Of a stretch of DNA of 64,000 nucleotides, positions 34,195-46,087 are shown one piece after another (position 1 is the first letter of the stretch; each line of letters starts with the position of its first letter). Origin of the DNA: Lasioglossum baleicum (lineage: Eukaryota; Arthropoda; Insecta; Hymenoptera; Halictidae); the NCBI RefSeq assembly GCF_051020765.1, contig NC_134930.1, forward strand, positions 8,308,001 through 8,372,000, read 5' to 3'. The notes beneath the pieces were generated by a model. That model searched no databases. It was not told the origin of the DNA and worked only from the letters and a program-made list of their open reading frames with translations. A program made the position numbers and the translations under genes.

Positions 34195-34322
34195 TTAACC
34201 CCTTACCGTATTTCAACGAGTCAGACTCGCGATGAAGATTTTAAACAAAGTCTAACAAGTATGGATGTTAGGCCTTTCTTTTTAAATGAAATAATGTTTG
34301 ATTATGATAGGCAAGGGGTTAA
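34195..34322. mobile_element. piggyBac-like MITE
   Basis: 128 bp with TTAA at both ends and TIRs TTAACCCCTTACCGTA and, inverted, TTAACCCCTTGCCTAT. TTAA targets with CCCTT ends fit piggyBac-type elements. A related inner sequence (GAGTCGGACTCGTGATGAAG) lies at 56578. Confidence 0.75.
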
Positions 34323-34496
34323 TATAATATAACTGTTACATTATTCTCCAATTTCTTTAGGAAAAAATATTAATAAATGATAGAGTTATTTGTTGTTTAT
34401 GAAACGGCTTGTTATTGGCACATCGATGGACAGCCGCCATTGCTGACAAAAACTGAAGCGTCTGAAATGAAAAATATTTTGATTATTCTATTCAAA

Positions 34497-34624
34497 TTAA
34501 ACTAAATGTTCATAACGACGACTTTGAGCAATGATACAAGCATTTGGACGATCTGCAACGTTCTCTGGCGAAGTTGGTTGCTCACGAATCATTGCCCATT
34601 CTTTCACAAGATATTCCGTCATAC
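34497..34624 (-). pseudogene. Transposase C-terminus, DUF4817 type, outward-facing left copy
   Basis: The minus strand reads GMTEYLVKEWAMIREQPTSP then ENVADRPNACIIAQSRRYEH and LV, stop at 34497-34499. The ending -AC(I)IAQ-x-R-x-(F/Y)EHL- is that of DUF4817-type transposases. About 40 residues remain. Its partner on the plus strand ends at 34792. Confidence 0.55.
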
Positions 34625-34726
34625 CTAGCTTCTCTCGATGATTTTTTCTATACCGGAGAACATGAAAGAAAAATTAATTAGATCTTGTAAATCGACTTCA
34701 ACTAACCAAGTGAAAGAGCAATTCAT

Positions 34727-34985
34727 TGCCCTGCAGAACGTTTAAATATTTGTGTTATCGCTCAAGGTCATCATCTCGAACATCTCATTTAATCTAAATA
34801 AAATAATTGCACATTTTGAAGTGACCATAGTATTATCACATAAATTGTGTAGCCCAAAATCATTTGAAGGTCATAGTATGCCACACTGTTGAACTTGTTT
34901 TGACACCAGCTATTACACTATGAAGTTAAAAATATATGATGCCATTTAAAAAACCGTCAAAGACCGTCAAAATACCTTGAAGACA
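34727..34985 (+). pseudogene. Transposase 3' end plus flank, DUF4817 type, outward-facing right copy
   Basis: The plus strand reads PAERLNICVIAQGHHLEHLI and stops at 34790-34792. The DNA that follows (TTTGAAGGTCATAGTATGCC, ACACTGTTGAACTTG, GATGCCATTTAAAAAA) matches the 3' flank of the transposase relic at 1-340 (there in reverse), so both relics belong to one family. Confidence 0.65.
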
Positions 34986-36640
34986 GCAGCAGTAAGAAAA
35001 ATTATTATACAGTTTTGTTCCGCTGTATGACGATGATGTTTATTTCGCAATGAGAAAATCGCGATCACCTCTTTTTGTTTGGAAGTTGTTCGCACGACAC
35101 CGCTTAGTGTCACAACGAGAAGGCGTGTCATATTCTTTTCCAACGAGAGATATCGCTGCTCGGCAGACCACTTTGTAGTTTGCCGCTACATTCAAGCCTC
35201 TGGCACATTCACCCTATTCACTCCCAGCCCACTCAGGAACAAAGTGAAGCCGCATAGGGTACCCTGCACCGCAACACGTCGAGAGCCGTCCTGAGCCATC
35301 GACTTATAGCGGAACAAAAGTGTATCACCATATTTGCCTCCTCGAACAAAGCAACTTTACTCTTTAACGTCTTCTTATATTCTGAATCGTAACAGAGATA
35401 TCTAGGAGTTCTGTTTTTCATAAATCACTCGATGTTGAGACGTGCTTACTGTGCGCCTGGCTCGAATTTTAGGTTAGGTCTACGATGCGGTCGATTTTGG
35501 GCGATGTGATTTTTCTGAGTCCTTTTAATATTTCATCGATGAATTTATTGGTCTATAACTCGGATACGGCTGGAATATCAGTTGACTTCCTTGGGAAAGT
35601 CACCCTGGCCGTAACGCTCTCAATGGTACTTGGTAACATTTTGCCCAAAAACCAACTGTATCATATATGTAGATATCTGTTGAGTGTGTATTGCTTTCTA
35701 AATATCCATCAACCACGAAAATGAAAATATTAATAAAATTTAATAAAAACCATTACTGTAACAAACAGTTAAAGTTGGAAGTTTTGAAGATAGCCTTTCT
35801 CATGGAAAAAATTGCTTTTCTTCTTTAAGGTGCCCTGACGATCCTTTTTAATATTTTCCTTCTAATTTCTGTTTAAATTAAAGGTTTATCTTTAAGCTGT
35901 AAATTACCATTTGTCAATTGAAAATTAGTATTTGTAATGCATTAAAAATGTTACGTTAAATGTAATGAAGAAAATTTGCAAAATTATCAAGACTTCCCAA
36001 GGAATATCTTTTGAGTCATAAGAGGTCATAGAATTTGACAAAATGGAATATTTTCAGCATACTTTCCTCTATGTAATCATGCAAGAATCATTTCCTAGCT
36101 CGTCCTATATCAAAAGTTATTATTGTTTAAAGTCGTCCGTGCGGCTGTGCGTATTGGTTCTCGCATCCATCGTCGGGACTCCGTGACGACTAAGAAACAC
36201 TTTAGACTCTAAACACTTCAAATCGTTATGCTACGCTATAATTTTTTGAGCGTTCTATTCCGTGTTTTTTCGTATCGGTTTGCACTTCCGACACTGACAC
36301 GCTAACAGAGTCGATGAAACAAAATGTGTATAACTTGATGGTTTGAGCCTAGTTGCCTGCAGCCAACTTCGTTGTGGTGGGGTGCTAGAATCTCTGTCTC
36401 CTAATTGGTTGACTTACGCTAATCTTCACCAGCGAACTCACCCCGTTGGGTATAGGAGTGATTCCGAGGTGACAGTGTGTCCTGGTGAGGCGTTGTACAC
36501 CTGGGTCAGATAAGGTCTTGCAACCCTTGGCCCAGGTTGCTACCCTCATTGCTACTGCAATTATGTTTTGGGACGGTACACCTTGTATATGAAAGCGTTC
36601 AGTGTTTGGGCGAAGATTTGCGAAATTTTATTGCTCTTTA
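34986..36640. other. No feature recognised
   Basis: Mostly AT-rich, with a more balanced part at 36100-36580. No tRNA or known repeat. TTTTGGGACGGTACACCTTG at 36564 resembles the end of a family E type MITE. Confidence 0.35.
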
Positions 36641-36649
36641 CCTAAGATT

Positions 36650-37505
36650 AGTGATTTTATAGATGACAATCCTAGTTGTGCTGCATGCTGACAGTGGTTC
36701 CGCCGGAATCGGCGAAAAATCTTGTCGCGTATCGCAGCGGGGACACTCGGGACCCTGTCAACCCGTTCCTCCGTTCGTGAACCAGTGCTCCGCCTGTTCT
36801 TTTTTTTGTCGCTCGTCACCCTCGCCGGGCGAGTTTAACGTTGAATCGTCCGGAGGCCGTGCGACAGCCCGGTGGCGCAGATGTCGAGATAGCTATAATG
36901 CATGCGAACGTCGACGACAGCCAGAAGTAGAATTCGTGCCGTATCTTCCGGCGCGCCGGTGGCCCTGGCGTTGTCACGATGGCGACAGAAACCGGCTAGG
37001 AGAACGGTCCGGGTGTGGGCGGGCCGAAGCAGTGGCCGGGGGTTGCGAGCAATTTACCGATTACCCTTAATTGAAGACGATGACTTAACGCGGTCGTATA
37101 ACCGCCTCGGAAGCTCAGAATCGCAATAAACGATCTGTTCTGCAGCGTCGGCACCGGCTACGTGACTTCGACGACAGCTCGATTAAAGGGGAAAAGTATT
37201 TTATGCGGGAACTGGCACGTACCTCACCGCGCCAGGGTATTTCCTTGCCGTCGCGCGTTCGCGAAAGTGATTCGAACGATCGTCGTTTCTTTATTACCCA
37301 GCCGCCACCGCGTACCCTCTTGCGCCTATCATCTTCCCACCGTTTTATCCACCGCACCGATTCAAACGGAATGGGGTTCTCACCCTTGCATGTGGTTCGT
37401 CGAACGTGAAACTTTTTTCATTTGGATCGCTCGGATCTTTAGCCCTCCGTCGTCCTCTGTCTACAGTCTGGCTCGACATCATATCACGTTCCAACTATAA
37501 ATAGT
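36650..37505. other. GC-rich island, no gene identified
   Basis: CpG-rich with frames of 112 and 135 codons on the plus strand and 80 on the minus. None recognisable; codon content is Arg/Ser/Pro-rich as in chance frames. It could be a CpG-dense control region or exon of an unseen gene. Confidence 0.3.
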
Positions 37506-38039
37506 GTCATGTCGAACTCGACTCAACGGATTCGGTTTTGCTTATTTTTCATCGGTGCTGATGAGTTCAAGAATGGTGTTGCAGTGAACTTTTCGATGTG
37601 CTATTTCCACTACGATTTCAATGACCGTGAAATATGTTGTCAAGGCCACAAAGATTTTGACGGTTGGCTTAGGTTACGAGATAATTGCAAAAAAAATTTA
37701 CTTGTAAATGCAAATTAGGTTTAAGTCCCAAACTTAATCTAAACCTAAGCGGTATCCACTATCAAGAACTCTCATGGATTTACAAGTAAACTTTTTTATG
37801 AATATATCGTAAACTAAAGCCGACCGCCAAAAACTTTCAAGCGAAACGTTGTTTAGAATGATGACTTTGATAATATATCTAAAGCTCATTGAAATCGGAG
37901 AGGAGGTAGCACATCGACAAGTTTACCGGTGTTACATCAAGTACCCAAACGTGATTGATCGGGAATTACTTGATCGCTAGGGTTGCGTGTTTTTGAGGAA
38001 TTGGAACTGTTGGTATATAAAAATATTTAATAAAATATA

Positions 38040-38340
38040 AAATACACTTGTTGTTTTCGAGAAAATCGACTGTAAAGATCCGTCGGATTCGCGTGCTTTA
38101 GTTAGTATATGCAAGAAGTAGAATTGGTTGGTCATGCTCGGACCGCTTCAGACGATTCCTATCGATAGCACGTGTATTTGCTGCATTTTCAAAATTGCCT
38201 TTCTCGAAAACGAAGTGTCAAGCGAAAAAATGTTATTCCTTTTTTCGAATTGTTTTTTCATGTGGAATCATCCCCGGCTTGGTTGTACCACCCGTCCTGC
38301 CACACTCTGTATTGTATACAGACAAATCGCAACATTATAC
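38040..38340 (+). repeat. Dispersed repeat L, copy 1
   Basis: TTCGCGTGCTTTAGT, GAAGTAGAATTGGTTGGTCA, CAGACGATTCCTAT and TAGCACGTGTATTTGCTG recur in the same order at 61765-62020. Confidence 0.85.
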
Positions 38341-38537
38341 GTTAAAAAATATCTTCATAAAAAATGAGCATTGACGAGAAAGCTTGGACACGTGTCTGCT
38401 TATTTTGTCTCTAGAATCGCCATAAAAAGTTTCATTAAATCGACGACACCACAAATGTGACCTCTCCTTCACAGTTTTACTTATTTTTCGTTATGTCTTC
38501 ATAAGTTTTTGCCCAGTTAGAAAGTTAGTGTTTAATT

Positions 38538-38814
38538 TTAACCCTCTGCACCCCTTTGTCTAGTGTAACTCGACATCGGAGAAAGAAAAATTTAGTTAAT
38601 TTTGAGTTAAAAACAAAGGTAAGTTCCACAAATATAAATTACAACAAAGTTTGAGAGAGCTATATTTAATATAATTAGTAAATAAAATTGTTTAATATAA
38701 GTAGCACACACACACAATCGAGGCACTATCCTTTGAAGTCATATAAAACACTTATAATAGTAAAAGAGTTGTTGACAACAAAATTGAAACATAGTTCGAA
38801 GTGCAAAGGGTTAA
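38538..38814. mobile_element. piggyBac-like MITE
   Basis: 277 bp between TTAA sites, with ends TTAACCCTCTGCACCCC and, inverted, TTAACCCTTTGCACTTC. A CA run of five units lies inside at 38706. No coding capacity. Confidence 0.85.
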
Positions 38815-39059
38815 TGATTTTTTTTAGAGGTGGATATAAATAGAAAACATGTACAGGTAATTAACATTTTTCATTTCAGGAGCGTATATTTTTTATTGTA
38901 CCAATTGATGTGCATCTTGATACTTTCTCTACAGAATATTTTATTCTTAATACTGCTATACAACGTCACGATTTATATGCTAATGTGTAGTGATGTTTTA
39001 TTTCCAAAGAAATAAAATAAGTCTCAAGATTGCCCTAGCGGGTTCTTAACATATTAGCT

Positions 39060-39280
39060 TTGAAGTGTTGCGTGAAAAATTGCTTTACATGAGAAACATG
39101 TAAAAGGAAACCTGGTGCATCGTATGTCGGAAAACGTTGTAATCGGATATCATACGATGAAAAATTATAAACTGTTTCCAAGAGAGATGTTTAATATGAG
39201 AAACATGATTAAAGTAAAACCTGCAGCACCGTACGTCACACAACGTTTTAATCAATATTATACGATGAAAAATTGTAAGT
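39060..39280. repeat. Two-unit tandem repeat, about 107 bp
   Basis: ATGAGAAACATG, then AAACCTG, then CATACGATGAAAAATTRTAA occur twice in the same order (starting near 39087 and 39195). Confidence 0.8.
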
Positions 39281-39356
39281 TAAATTAAATGTCTTAATAC
39301 ACTAATATTTATGAATTCCTCAGAGCTGAGGAAAATAGTATTTTAAATAGTAAATA

Positions 39357-39372
39357 GTATATATATATATAG
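39357..39372. repeat. Short (TA)n run
   Basis: Seven to eight TA dinucleotides. Confidence 0.8.
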
Positions 39373-39682
39373 CCCTATTTATTTTAAAGCATGTGTACAA
39401 CTTTGAAAATAATATATTTTATTTGATGCTGTAATTTGTGAAAATAAAATATTTTATTTGATGCAGTAATTTTTGAAAATAAAATAATTTATTTGAGGCA
39501 GTACTTTTTTCGAAAATTTATTTTCAATTTCAATTTTAAATATTATAGCTGAAAATAATGGTTCGAATTCAATACATTTATGAGTGTAAATCGTTTCTTA
39601 ACGATAAGATAGACTGTATGTTTATGCGGTTTCTCAGAGTATTATAACAATGCAAAAAGTAAAATATTTTATATCGTGTTTC

Positions 39683-39828
39683 AGATTGTTAAAATAGAAG
39701 TATTTTATTTCGTGGATCAAATTGTTGAAATGGAAATATTTTATTTCGTGGATCAAATTGTTGAAATGGAAATATTTTATTTTGAGGTTCAGATTGTTAA
39801 AATAGAAATATTTTATTTTCGAAATTCT
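39683..39828. repeat. 36 bp minisatellite, four units
   Basis: The unit ATTGTTGAAATGGAAATATT followed by TTATTTCGTGGATCAA is repeated four times. The unit length is a multiple of three, so the plus strand stays open as a FVDQIVEMEIFY peptide repeat; this is most likely a by-product. Confidence 0.9.
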
Positions 39829-39914
39829 ATATCTTATTTAAAATACTATTTTCTATAAGCAAAATAAAATCTAAAATATCAAATAGTATTTAAAATATTT
39901 TTTTTCGCCAAATA

Positions 39915-39952
39915 ATGCCCACCTCTGATTAGACCTTACTTTGCGAGGGTTA
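39915..39952. mobile_element. piggyBac-like terminal fragment
   Basis: ACCTTACTTTGCGAGGGTTA then A, inverted TTAACCCTCGCAAAGTAAGG, matches TTAACCCTCGCAAGGTAAGG at 57878. The partner end is not clear. Confidence 0.55.
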
Positions 39953-40623
39953 AATGGAATGTTTGATATTATAAAAGCACAGACAAAAACAAGTTTGACA
40001 GACGTCTTTGAAATAACCTTAATCCAGGGTTACAAAAATGAACAATTTTTTGTCAGCTAGATTGGCATTTGGGCCCACTGTGCGTTGCGTCGAAAGCATT
40101 TAACATTTATTGTACTATGTTATTTTGTTTGTTACGAAGTACGATGCTGCCGAAAAATGGTCAAGTAAATGTGGACTTGCTGAAAAGAAAGTGACAAAGC
40201 CTGCAAAGGGTTAGAAGTTTTCACGTGTCTATGAGCTGCGAATGCGACAGGTGAGGCGAGAGCTGTGTGAGGGTGAGTTTTGAGATGGTATGACCACTTG
40301 GCCCTCAGTTCTACCGTAGGGAGTAGAACTTATATTGGAAGGTATCGATAATCCCGTCCGAGGTTTGTATCAATTAGAGAGTTCTACCCTTGAGAGCGGT
40401 ACTATGGAACGTTTAACTATGGGCTACCTGGAGGTTACATGAACTAGGTTACACGAACAATTACAATAGTTGCTCACAGAACTTTCAGGATTAAACTGTA
40501 CTGTCGATGTATATCTAAATTTTCAACTTTTCCATAAACGAGTTAAATGTAATTTTAGTTTCTGTACCGAAAGTACTGTTGTTCTGACATACATGTTAAA
40601 GTTTTCTACAATTGTCACATTAC

Positions 40624-41086
40624 TAGACTGCGGATCTTTATGCAAAATAAAAAATGTTTGCATTGATTGCAAGACAGAGGAGCGAATTACAAAAAATTTC
40701 TTTCTTCTTTTAATTATCTGATTAGGTTGAAAACAATACACTGATGACTTTAAATCTTTTTAATATGTTCACTGGTTTAAATTGTGCTTACCCATTTTTG
40801 TTACACTGTTTTTGTTACATTTTTATTTATTACACTGTATTTTGTAGGTTAAGAGATTCTATAACTACAGAAACACTCGCGGACTGGTTGTCAGTAGATT
40901 GGGAATGTTTATGCATTTATGTCTCGCGCCTGAAATACAGCAAGTTGTGTGCATTAACAACAAATAATATTTTTATTTTATTAACATAGCGAGAGGAATC
41001 TTCTAATCAATGGAAGAAACTCTTTTATTTCGGTCTTCATAAATTTAACTATGAAAATGAGAATTCACATAAGGATCTGCAGTCTA
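40624..41086. mobile_element. TAGACTGCGG MITE, copy 3, with an insertion
   Basis: TAGACTGCGGATCTTTATGC at the left and AAGGATCTGCAGTCTA at the right. After TGCTTACCCATTTTTG about 260 bp of unrelated sequence is inserted, so the copy is 463 bp instead of 201. Confidence 0.8.
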
Positions 41087-41186
41087 ATCACCAGTAAAGA
41101 TTAATTACGGTGAAATTGACTTTTTGACTAATGAGGTACTAATCGTCCATCACGAGATGGCAGTGATGTCGACAGTCGGGTGCAGA

Positions 41187-42055
41187 TAGGGTTGCCATCC
41201 GTTCGGTTTTCCCCCCAGGATTTGTCCTACGTTTTAGTGAAAAGGTTTTAACGAAGTCGGACACTTTTTGGAGTACTGTTTCGGATTTTGTTCAAATTTG
41301 AGTATATTGTAGTTTTTAGTGACCCATGAACGCGCGAATCTCAAAGCATTATTTGATAACTTAAAAATTGTTGACTTTACAGACGTGTAAGGAAAGTGTC
41401 ACCCTTTTTCATTGAATTATAAGACTAGAACTAACAGACCGATGAGAAGGAGTTTCTAGGAGCTTACTCTGAAAACACAAGAGTATATCTACTAAAAATG
41501 TTGTCGTTTGAAAAAGTGTTTTTTTCACCATTTATTTTGAAATTATTTTAAACAAATGCAATGTTTCATAGCAGAGAACTTTTCGAAAATTTGAAAAAAT
41601 TAAGATATAACCCCAAGTGTCCCCTTTACGGACCGCTTTTTAAAAAAGCGGACACTTTAAAATCGACGAAATTAAAATTATTTAACACTTTAACTATCGC
41701 TTTTATTACTGAACAATAATACTTAACACGTTCACTAACAACAAGTCTCCACCGCGATATACAGCATCCAGTGAGGCCGCATACAGTGAGCTGGATCGAG
41801 AAATTTGTTGACATTTTACCATAACTCTTGAACCATAAGAGATTTGCACTATAATTCATTAAAACATTATTCCTATCTACAGATAATTATCGTAATAAAT
41901 ATTTATTTTTTGCCCGAATTTCCCGTCCGAAACTTTTCTTTGTGGTATCATATCTAACTTAAAAAGTAATTAAAAGTGTCCAGGTTTCAGACGGAAAAGT
42001 TCGGGATTTTTATGTTGTTCGTCCTGGGTTCGCAATTTTATAGATAGCAACTCTA
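41187..42055. other. Possible decayed DNA transposon
   Basis: GGGTTGCCATCCGTTCGG at the left and GCGGACACTT, TTCGTCCTGGG and ATAGCAACTCTAGG at the right suggest poorly matched inverted ends, as in old hAT-type elements. The left block recurs partly at about 32985. No coding sequence. Weak. Confidence 0.3.
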
Positions 42056-42056
42056 G

Positions 42057-42240
42057 GTGCAGGGGATCTCAGAGACCCCACTCTTACGCTTAGGTTCTGG
42101 CGGGACCGGTCGACATAAGAGCTCAGCGTCACCAAATTGCTCTGTTCCAATCACACAAATACGTGTGCATTTGCTGTCTTCATCAAACGATTCGGCCAAT
42201 TGCGGAAGACGCGTAGAGCGGAGTAGGGGTATCACGTGGT
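42057..42240 (-). mobile_element. Internal fragment of the TTGTCCG element
   Basis: In reverse complement it matches 21141-21265 (GTCTTCCGCAATTGGCCGAA) joined directly to 21655-21755 (GTCGACCGGTCCCGCC, AAGCGTAAGAGTGGGGTC, ATCCCCTGCAC). It lacks the TIRs. Confidence 0.8.
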
Positions 42241-43559
42241 CCCTAGTAGTTTCTCACTGCAATCACCTGATGGACGATCAGTACATAAGTCGAACATCTT
42301 CTTTCAAATAATAATGTAATTAATGTGTTTTCGTGGGCGTAACTTACTGTGTTGTAACTATTAAATGGCACATTATTACAAGTTTACACTACAAATTCAT
42401 TAAAAACTCCTTTTTCAAGAGAATGTCATATGAGAATTATAAATGTTATTTTAATGTATTAGCTGTAACATTGACGCTTAACATAATGTTAATAATAACA
42501 AGTTCACTATGCAGTAGGAAGTTCCAGTTCTGTTTCTTAGTGATAAAAGAAAACTCAAAGATTTGTGCGATCAATACAGGTAACTGTACTGTCAGTGGAG
42601 ACGGTACAGTAAACTCATAAAATTGTTTTCGATGACCAGGAGAAACTTTTCATTCCCCGAGGCGACCTTGTTCCAACCACAAAAATTTTGAACGACATCT
42701 CCGAACTGACTTCAGAACTGTAAGAACTATCTCCGGTCGAATTCGGTTTTCCTTATAGTGTCAGTTCAAAGATCAATGTTCTCTCAATACGATATCGTCT
42801 ACTGACATAACCGGATTTTCATAAAACTTTCCACGGAAGTATAAAATGCAACAAGATCCAACATTTATTTCTTCGTAACAGTCTAATCCATTTTTACTCT
42901 TGATTAAAGAATTATTATATTTATTAAGTACCTTGAACACTTGAAATACTCCAAAGTAATGAAAATATACTTCAGAAAATCTTGAATAATCAAACACCTC
43001 GCTAGCGCTTCATTTGTAACAGTTATTAATATAGCCACTGTTCTATAAATATCTCTAAAACTAATTAAAGATGATTATCCATTTTCGACAAATTATTAGC
43101 AAGTTCTAAAGTTTCGCAAGTGAAAATGGTGATAATATAACCATTGCATTGGTAGAAGGACAGTTTATTTGTACAAAAAGTTCAAATTTTCTTTAAAGAA
43201 AACCTACGAGTATCAATTTTGAACTAAATTGGAGTACTTCTGCCTATTTTGACCACGTTTTGGCGATTTCCGACCACTGCGCACCTGAGAAAAAGATAAT
43301 CTACTCTGTTTAAGTGTGTGTGCCTAGGTTGGCATGATTGGTCTTATTGATAAGATCCGTCTTCCTTTCGAATTCCACCCGAATCTCTTCTCTTTAGACT
43401 CCAACGAACCAACGAAACGTTATTCAATATTTTAAGATCACTGGAATATCACCAAGGAGTCCTCTATTCTAACAAATCACTAAAATTTATGATTCTTAGA
43501 AACTGTACAAGCTCTAGCAAATACTGAAAAAGCCGATACTGAATATGAATTGTGACGTT
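42241..43559. other. AT-rich DNA, no feature recognised
   Basis: A 95-codon frame on the plus strand (42333-42620) with a hydrophobic stretch (NVLAVTLTLNIMLIITSSL) is not identifiable and starts with a doubtful codon. Confidence 0.35.
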
Positions 43560-45005
43560 TGATGCAACGAGTCCCGTTTGAGTTCACGCTTGGCTCGCGA
43601 GTAAAGTCGGACAGCATGGCGGCCGTTTAATATTCGAACATCGACTGAACTCACAACTATCGGACCTTCTCCATCCGGCGCGGTCTATGACTTATCGAGC
43701 ATCGCGCGCGAAACAACCACAAGACGTCTCGTGTCAGCCGGACGTCCGTCGGACACGTGGACGTCGTCGTTTTCTCAGCGAGGTGCCACCGACGCGACGC
43801 GACGCGACGCAACGTCGCGTTTTTATTTGTCGGCGACGTGGCCGCATGCGATCATAAATCCGTGTCCGGGCCACCGCACCGGTGAAAAACGCCAAATATA
43901 AAACTGAAAATGACGACGCGGAACAATGAATATCGATGCGACTCATCCCCGTTAATATTTCACCGTGCCGGCGCGGCGCAGGCATTCCGGTGATCAAAGC
44001 GTGTCCCGGTTTATTTATTTAGTTTCGCTGCTGCCCGGTGACTTTTCGACGGAGCCGACGCGATGCGCGACGAGCTCTATTAATTGGTTGGATTCGACGT
44101 CGATGGTAACGAACACGGGACAGCGTCGTCGCGAGAGAGTACATGCTGCATGCTGACGGCGCGGCGCCGTCTCCCAGCTAAATTCGATACGTTAATGTAA
44201 TTACACAGACCGGTTAATCCGCGAGGAGGCAGGGCAAAAAAACGGACGACGTCAGCCAGAGAGGGAGCTGCAAAGGCTGGTTGCACGCCGACGGCTGCCT
44301 CTGTGCATCCATGTATCGACGTGAAAATCAAAGGCTCGCTTCGTCCAGCTAACACGCGCAGCCTCAATTTTCTTTTACACCTGCGGATCTATCAGCCGTT
44401 GATAATGCGAGTCACATTGAGATGCAGCTGTTCGCCGGTTTCAAGTGGCCACCTTTGTGACGGCCACGCTTGAACTACCTGCACGCTCTGCGCTTGACAT
44501 TTTTAAACGGCACTGTAGCGCGGGAACGTATGCATTTTAACATGGAGAGCCGCGCCGACGAATTGCCAGACAAATTGCGTCGACCAGGCATAGGATCGAG
44601 TTCGGAGTATGGATACTCGCGAATCCCACGCAATGTCAATAACCGGATTTCACTACGCGGCTTTCCATTACCGCTGCAAGTTAACAAGATTTCAATGACC
44701 ATACTTGCCGTACGATTGTTTTGTACAAGTCGGTTTGACGGCGGCTGGTGTGTGTGAGAGAGGAGGAAAAGGGAAGGGAACGTTTCGTCCTAGGCCTGCC
44801 AGAGGACTCGTTCGTAAGGCTATCTACCGGCCCTTCCTTAGACGCGGGGATATCGGATGGTACTTCAGAACCGTTCGGTCTCGAGATCTTGGTCCTCTCC
44901 CCAGTTAGCCTACGGATAGTCACTGTGCTAGTGCTAGCGGGCAGGGATTCTAATCCGACGCCTAACCCTAACCCAAACACGGTTAACCAAGGAAGGTTAC
45001 TGTAA
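43560..45005. other. Long GC-rich island, no gene identified
   Basis: The longest GC- and CpG-rich stretch in the window. Frames of 63-99 codons overlap on both strands and none is recognisable. It contains a GACGC pentamer run at about 43793-43810. A promoter or enhancer region of a neighbouring gene is a reasonable guess, not shown. Confidence 0.35.
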
Positions 45006-45134
45006 CCCAGGGGTGATCCTTGCGCCTATACTTATTCTATCTTTATATTTTCAACACCTGAGAGCTTTCAGTTGAATTTATTCAGCCTTCTTACTCATCA
45101 ATTCGTTGCAATTTTTTGACAGTTTACAATTATA

Positions 45135-46087
45135 TTAGGTCAATCGAAAAGTTCCGTCCGTTTAGCGTCCAGTAGCCGTAGCTCGAACTGTCGTTAACTA
45201 TAACGTCTAAAGTAAGGTTAACTTTTTAGTTTGGACATCTTTCAACAAAATTCAATACATAACAATATACGCTTGCATCAATAACATCGTTTTTTTCTAC
45301 ATTGAAAATGTCGGAATTTGAGCCGAATAAGCGTCATTTGCGAGAAGTGTTAATCTTTTGCTTCAATTGAAAGAAAACTGCAGCTGAATCTCATCGAATG
45401 ATTGTAGACGTTTATGGCGATAATGCTGTTTCCGATAAAACATGTAGAGAATGGTTTCGACGCTTTAAAAATGGTGATTTTACTGTAGAGGACAAAGAGC
45501 GTTCTGAACGGCCACGAGTATTCGAAGACGAAGAATTGGAGGCATTGGTGGATGAAGATCCATGTCAAACGCAAAAACAAATTGCAGAAGCGTTAAATTG
45601 TGCTCAATCTGTCATTTCTGATCGTTTAAAAGCCTTGGGGAAGGTCTACAAGGAAGTAAAGAGGGTCCCATATAAACTCAAGCCAAGAGACATTGAAAAG
45701 CGAAGAACCATCTGCGAAATTCTGCTTGCGAAACGTCACAAAAGTTGTCAAAGAAAAGTTAGAAGCACTTCGCTGGGAAATGCTACCCCATGCGGCTTAT
45801 TCGCCAGACTGTGCCCCTTCTGACTATCACTTGTTTCGGTCGATGGCACACGCACTTGCTGAGGAACGATTTAATTCTTACGAAGATGTCGAAAAATGGA
45901 TCTCTGACTGCATAACCTCCAAAGATGACTCATTCTTTCGTCGCGGAATTCGCTTGCTGCTCGAAAGATGGGGGAAAGTCATCGCTAACGATAGACAATA
46001 TTTTGATTAATGTACTTTTTCATTTTGTTTCTTAAATAAAGCTTTACTTTTTGTAAAAAAACGGACGGAACTTTCCGATTGACCTAA
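45135..46087 (+). mobile_element. Internally deleted mariner element, copy 2
   Basis: 953 bp between TA at 45133-45134 and TA at 46088-46089, with TIRs TTAGGTCAATCGAAAAGTTC and the inverted partner ending at 46087. Same length and same internal deletion as 8446-9398, in the opposite orientation. Confidence 0.97.
45308..46010 (+). pseudogene. Mariner transposase with a nonsense codon and the shared internal deletion
   Basis: The start ATG is 45308-45310 (MSEFEPNKRHLREVLIFCFN), then an in-frame TGA at 45368-45370 where copy 1 has Trp. Reading continues through CREWFRRFKNGDFTVEDKER to ICEILLA, then the deletion junction near 45735 shifts the frame into VTKVVKEKLEALRWEMLPHA, YSPDCAPSDYHLF and the end NDRQYFD at 46007. 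Two catalytic Asp motifs are missing. The defects that differ from copy 1 (stop here, lost start there) arose after the two separated. Confidence 0.95.

Noticed and set aside
36650..37070. A 135-codon gene at 36663-37070.
   Set aside because: Arg/Ser/Cys-rich product without a domain, in a CpG-rich island with overlapping frames on both strands; no support for coding.
44960..44980. Telomere-like CCTAACCCTAACCC.
   Set aside because: Fewer than three units, and the expected insect telomere unit is TTAGG; chance or a degenerate repeat.
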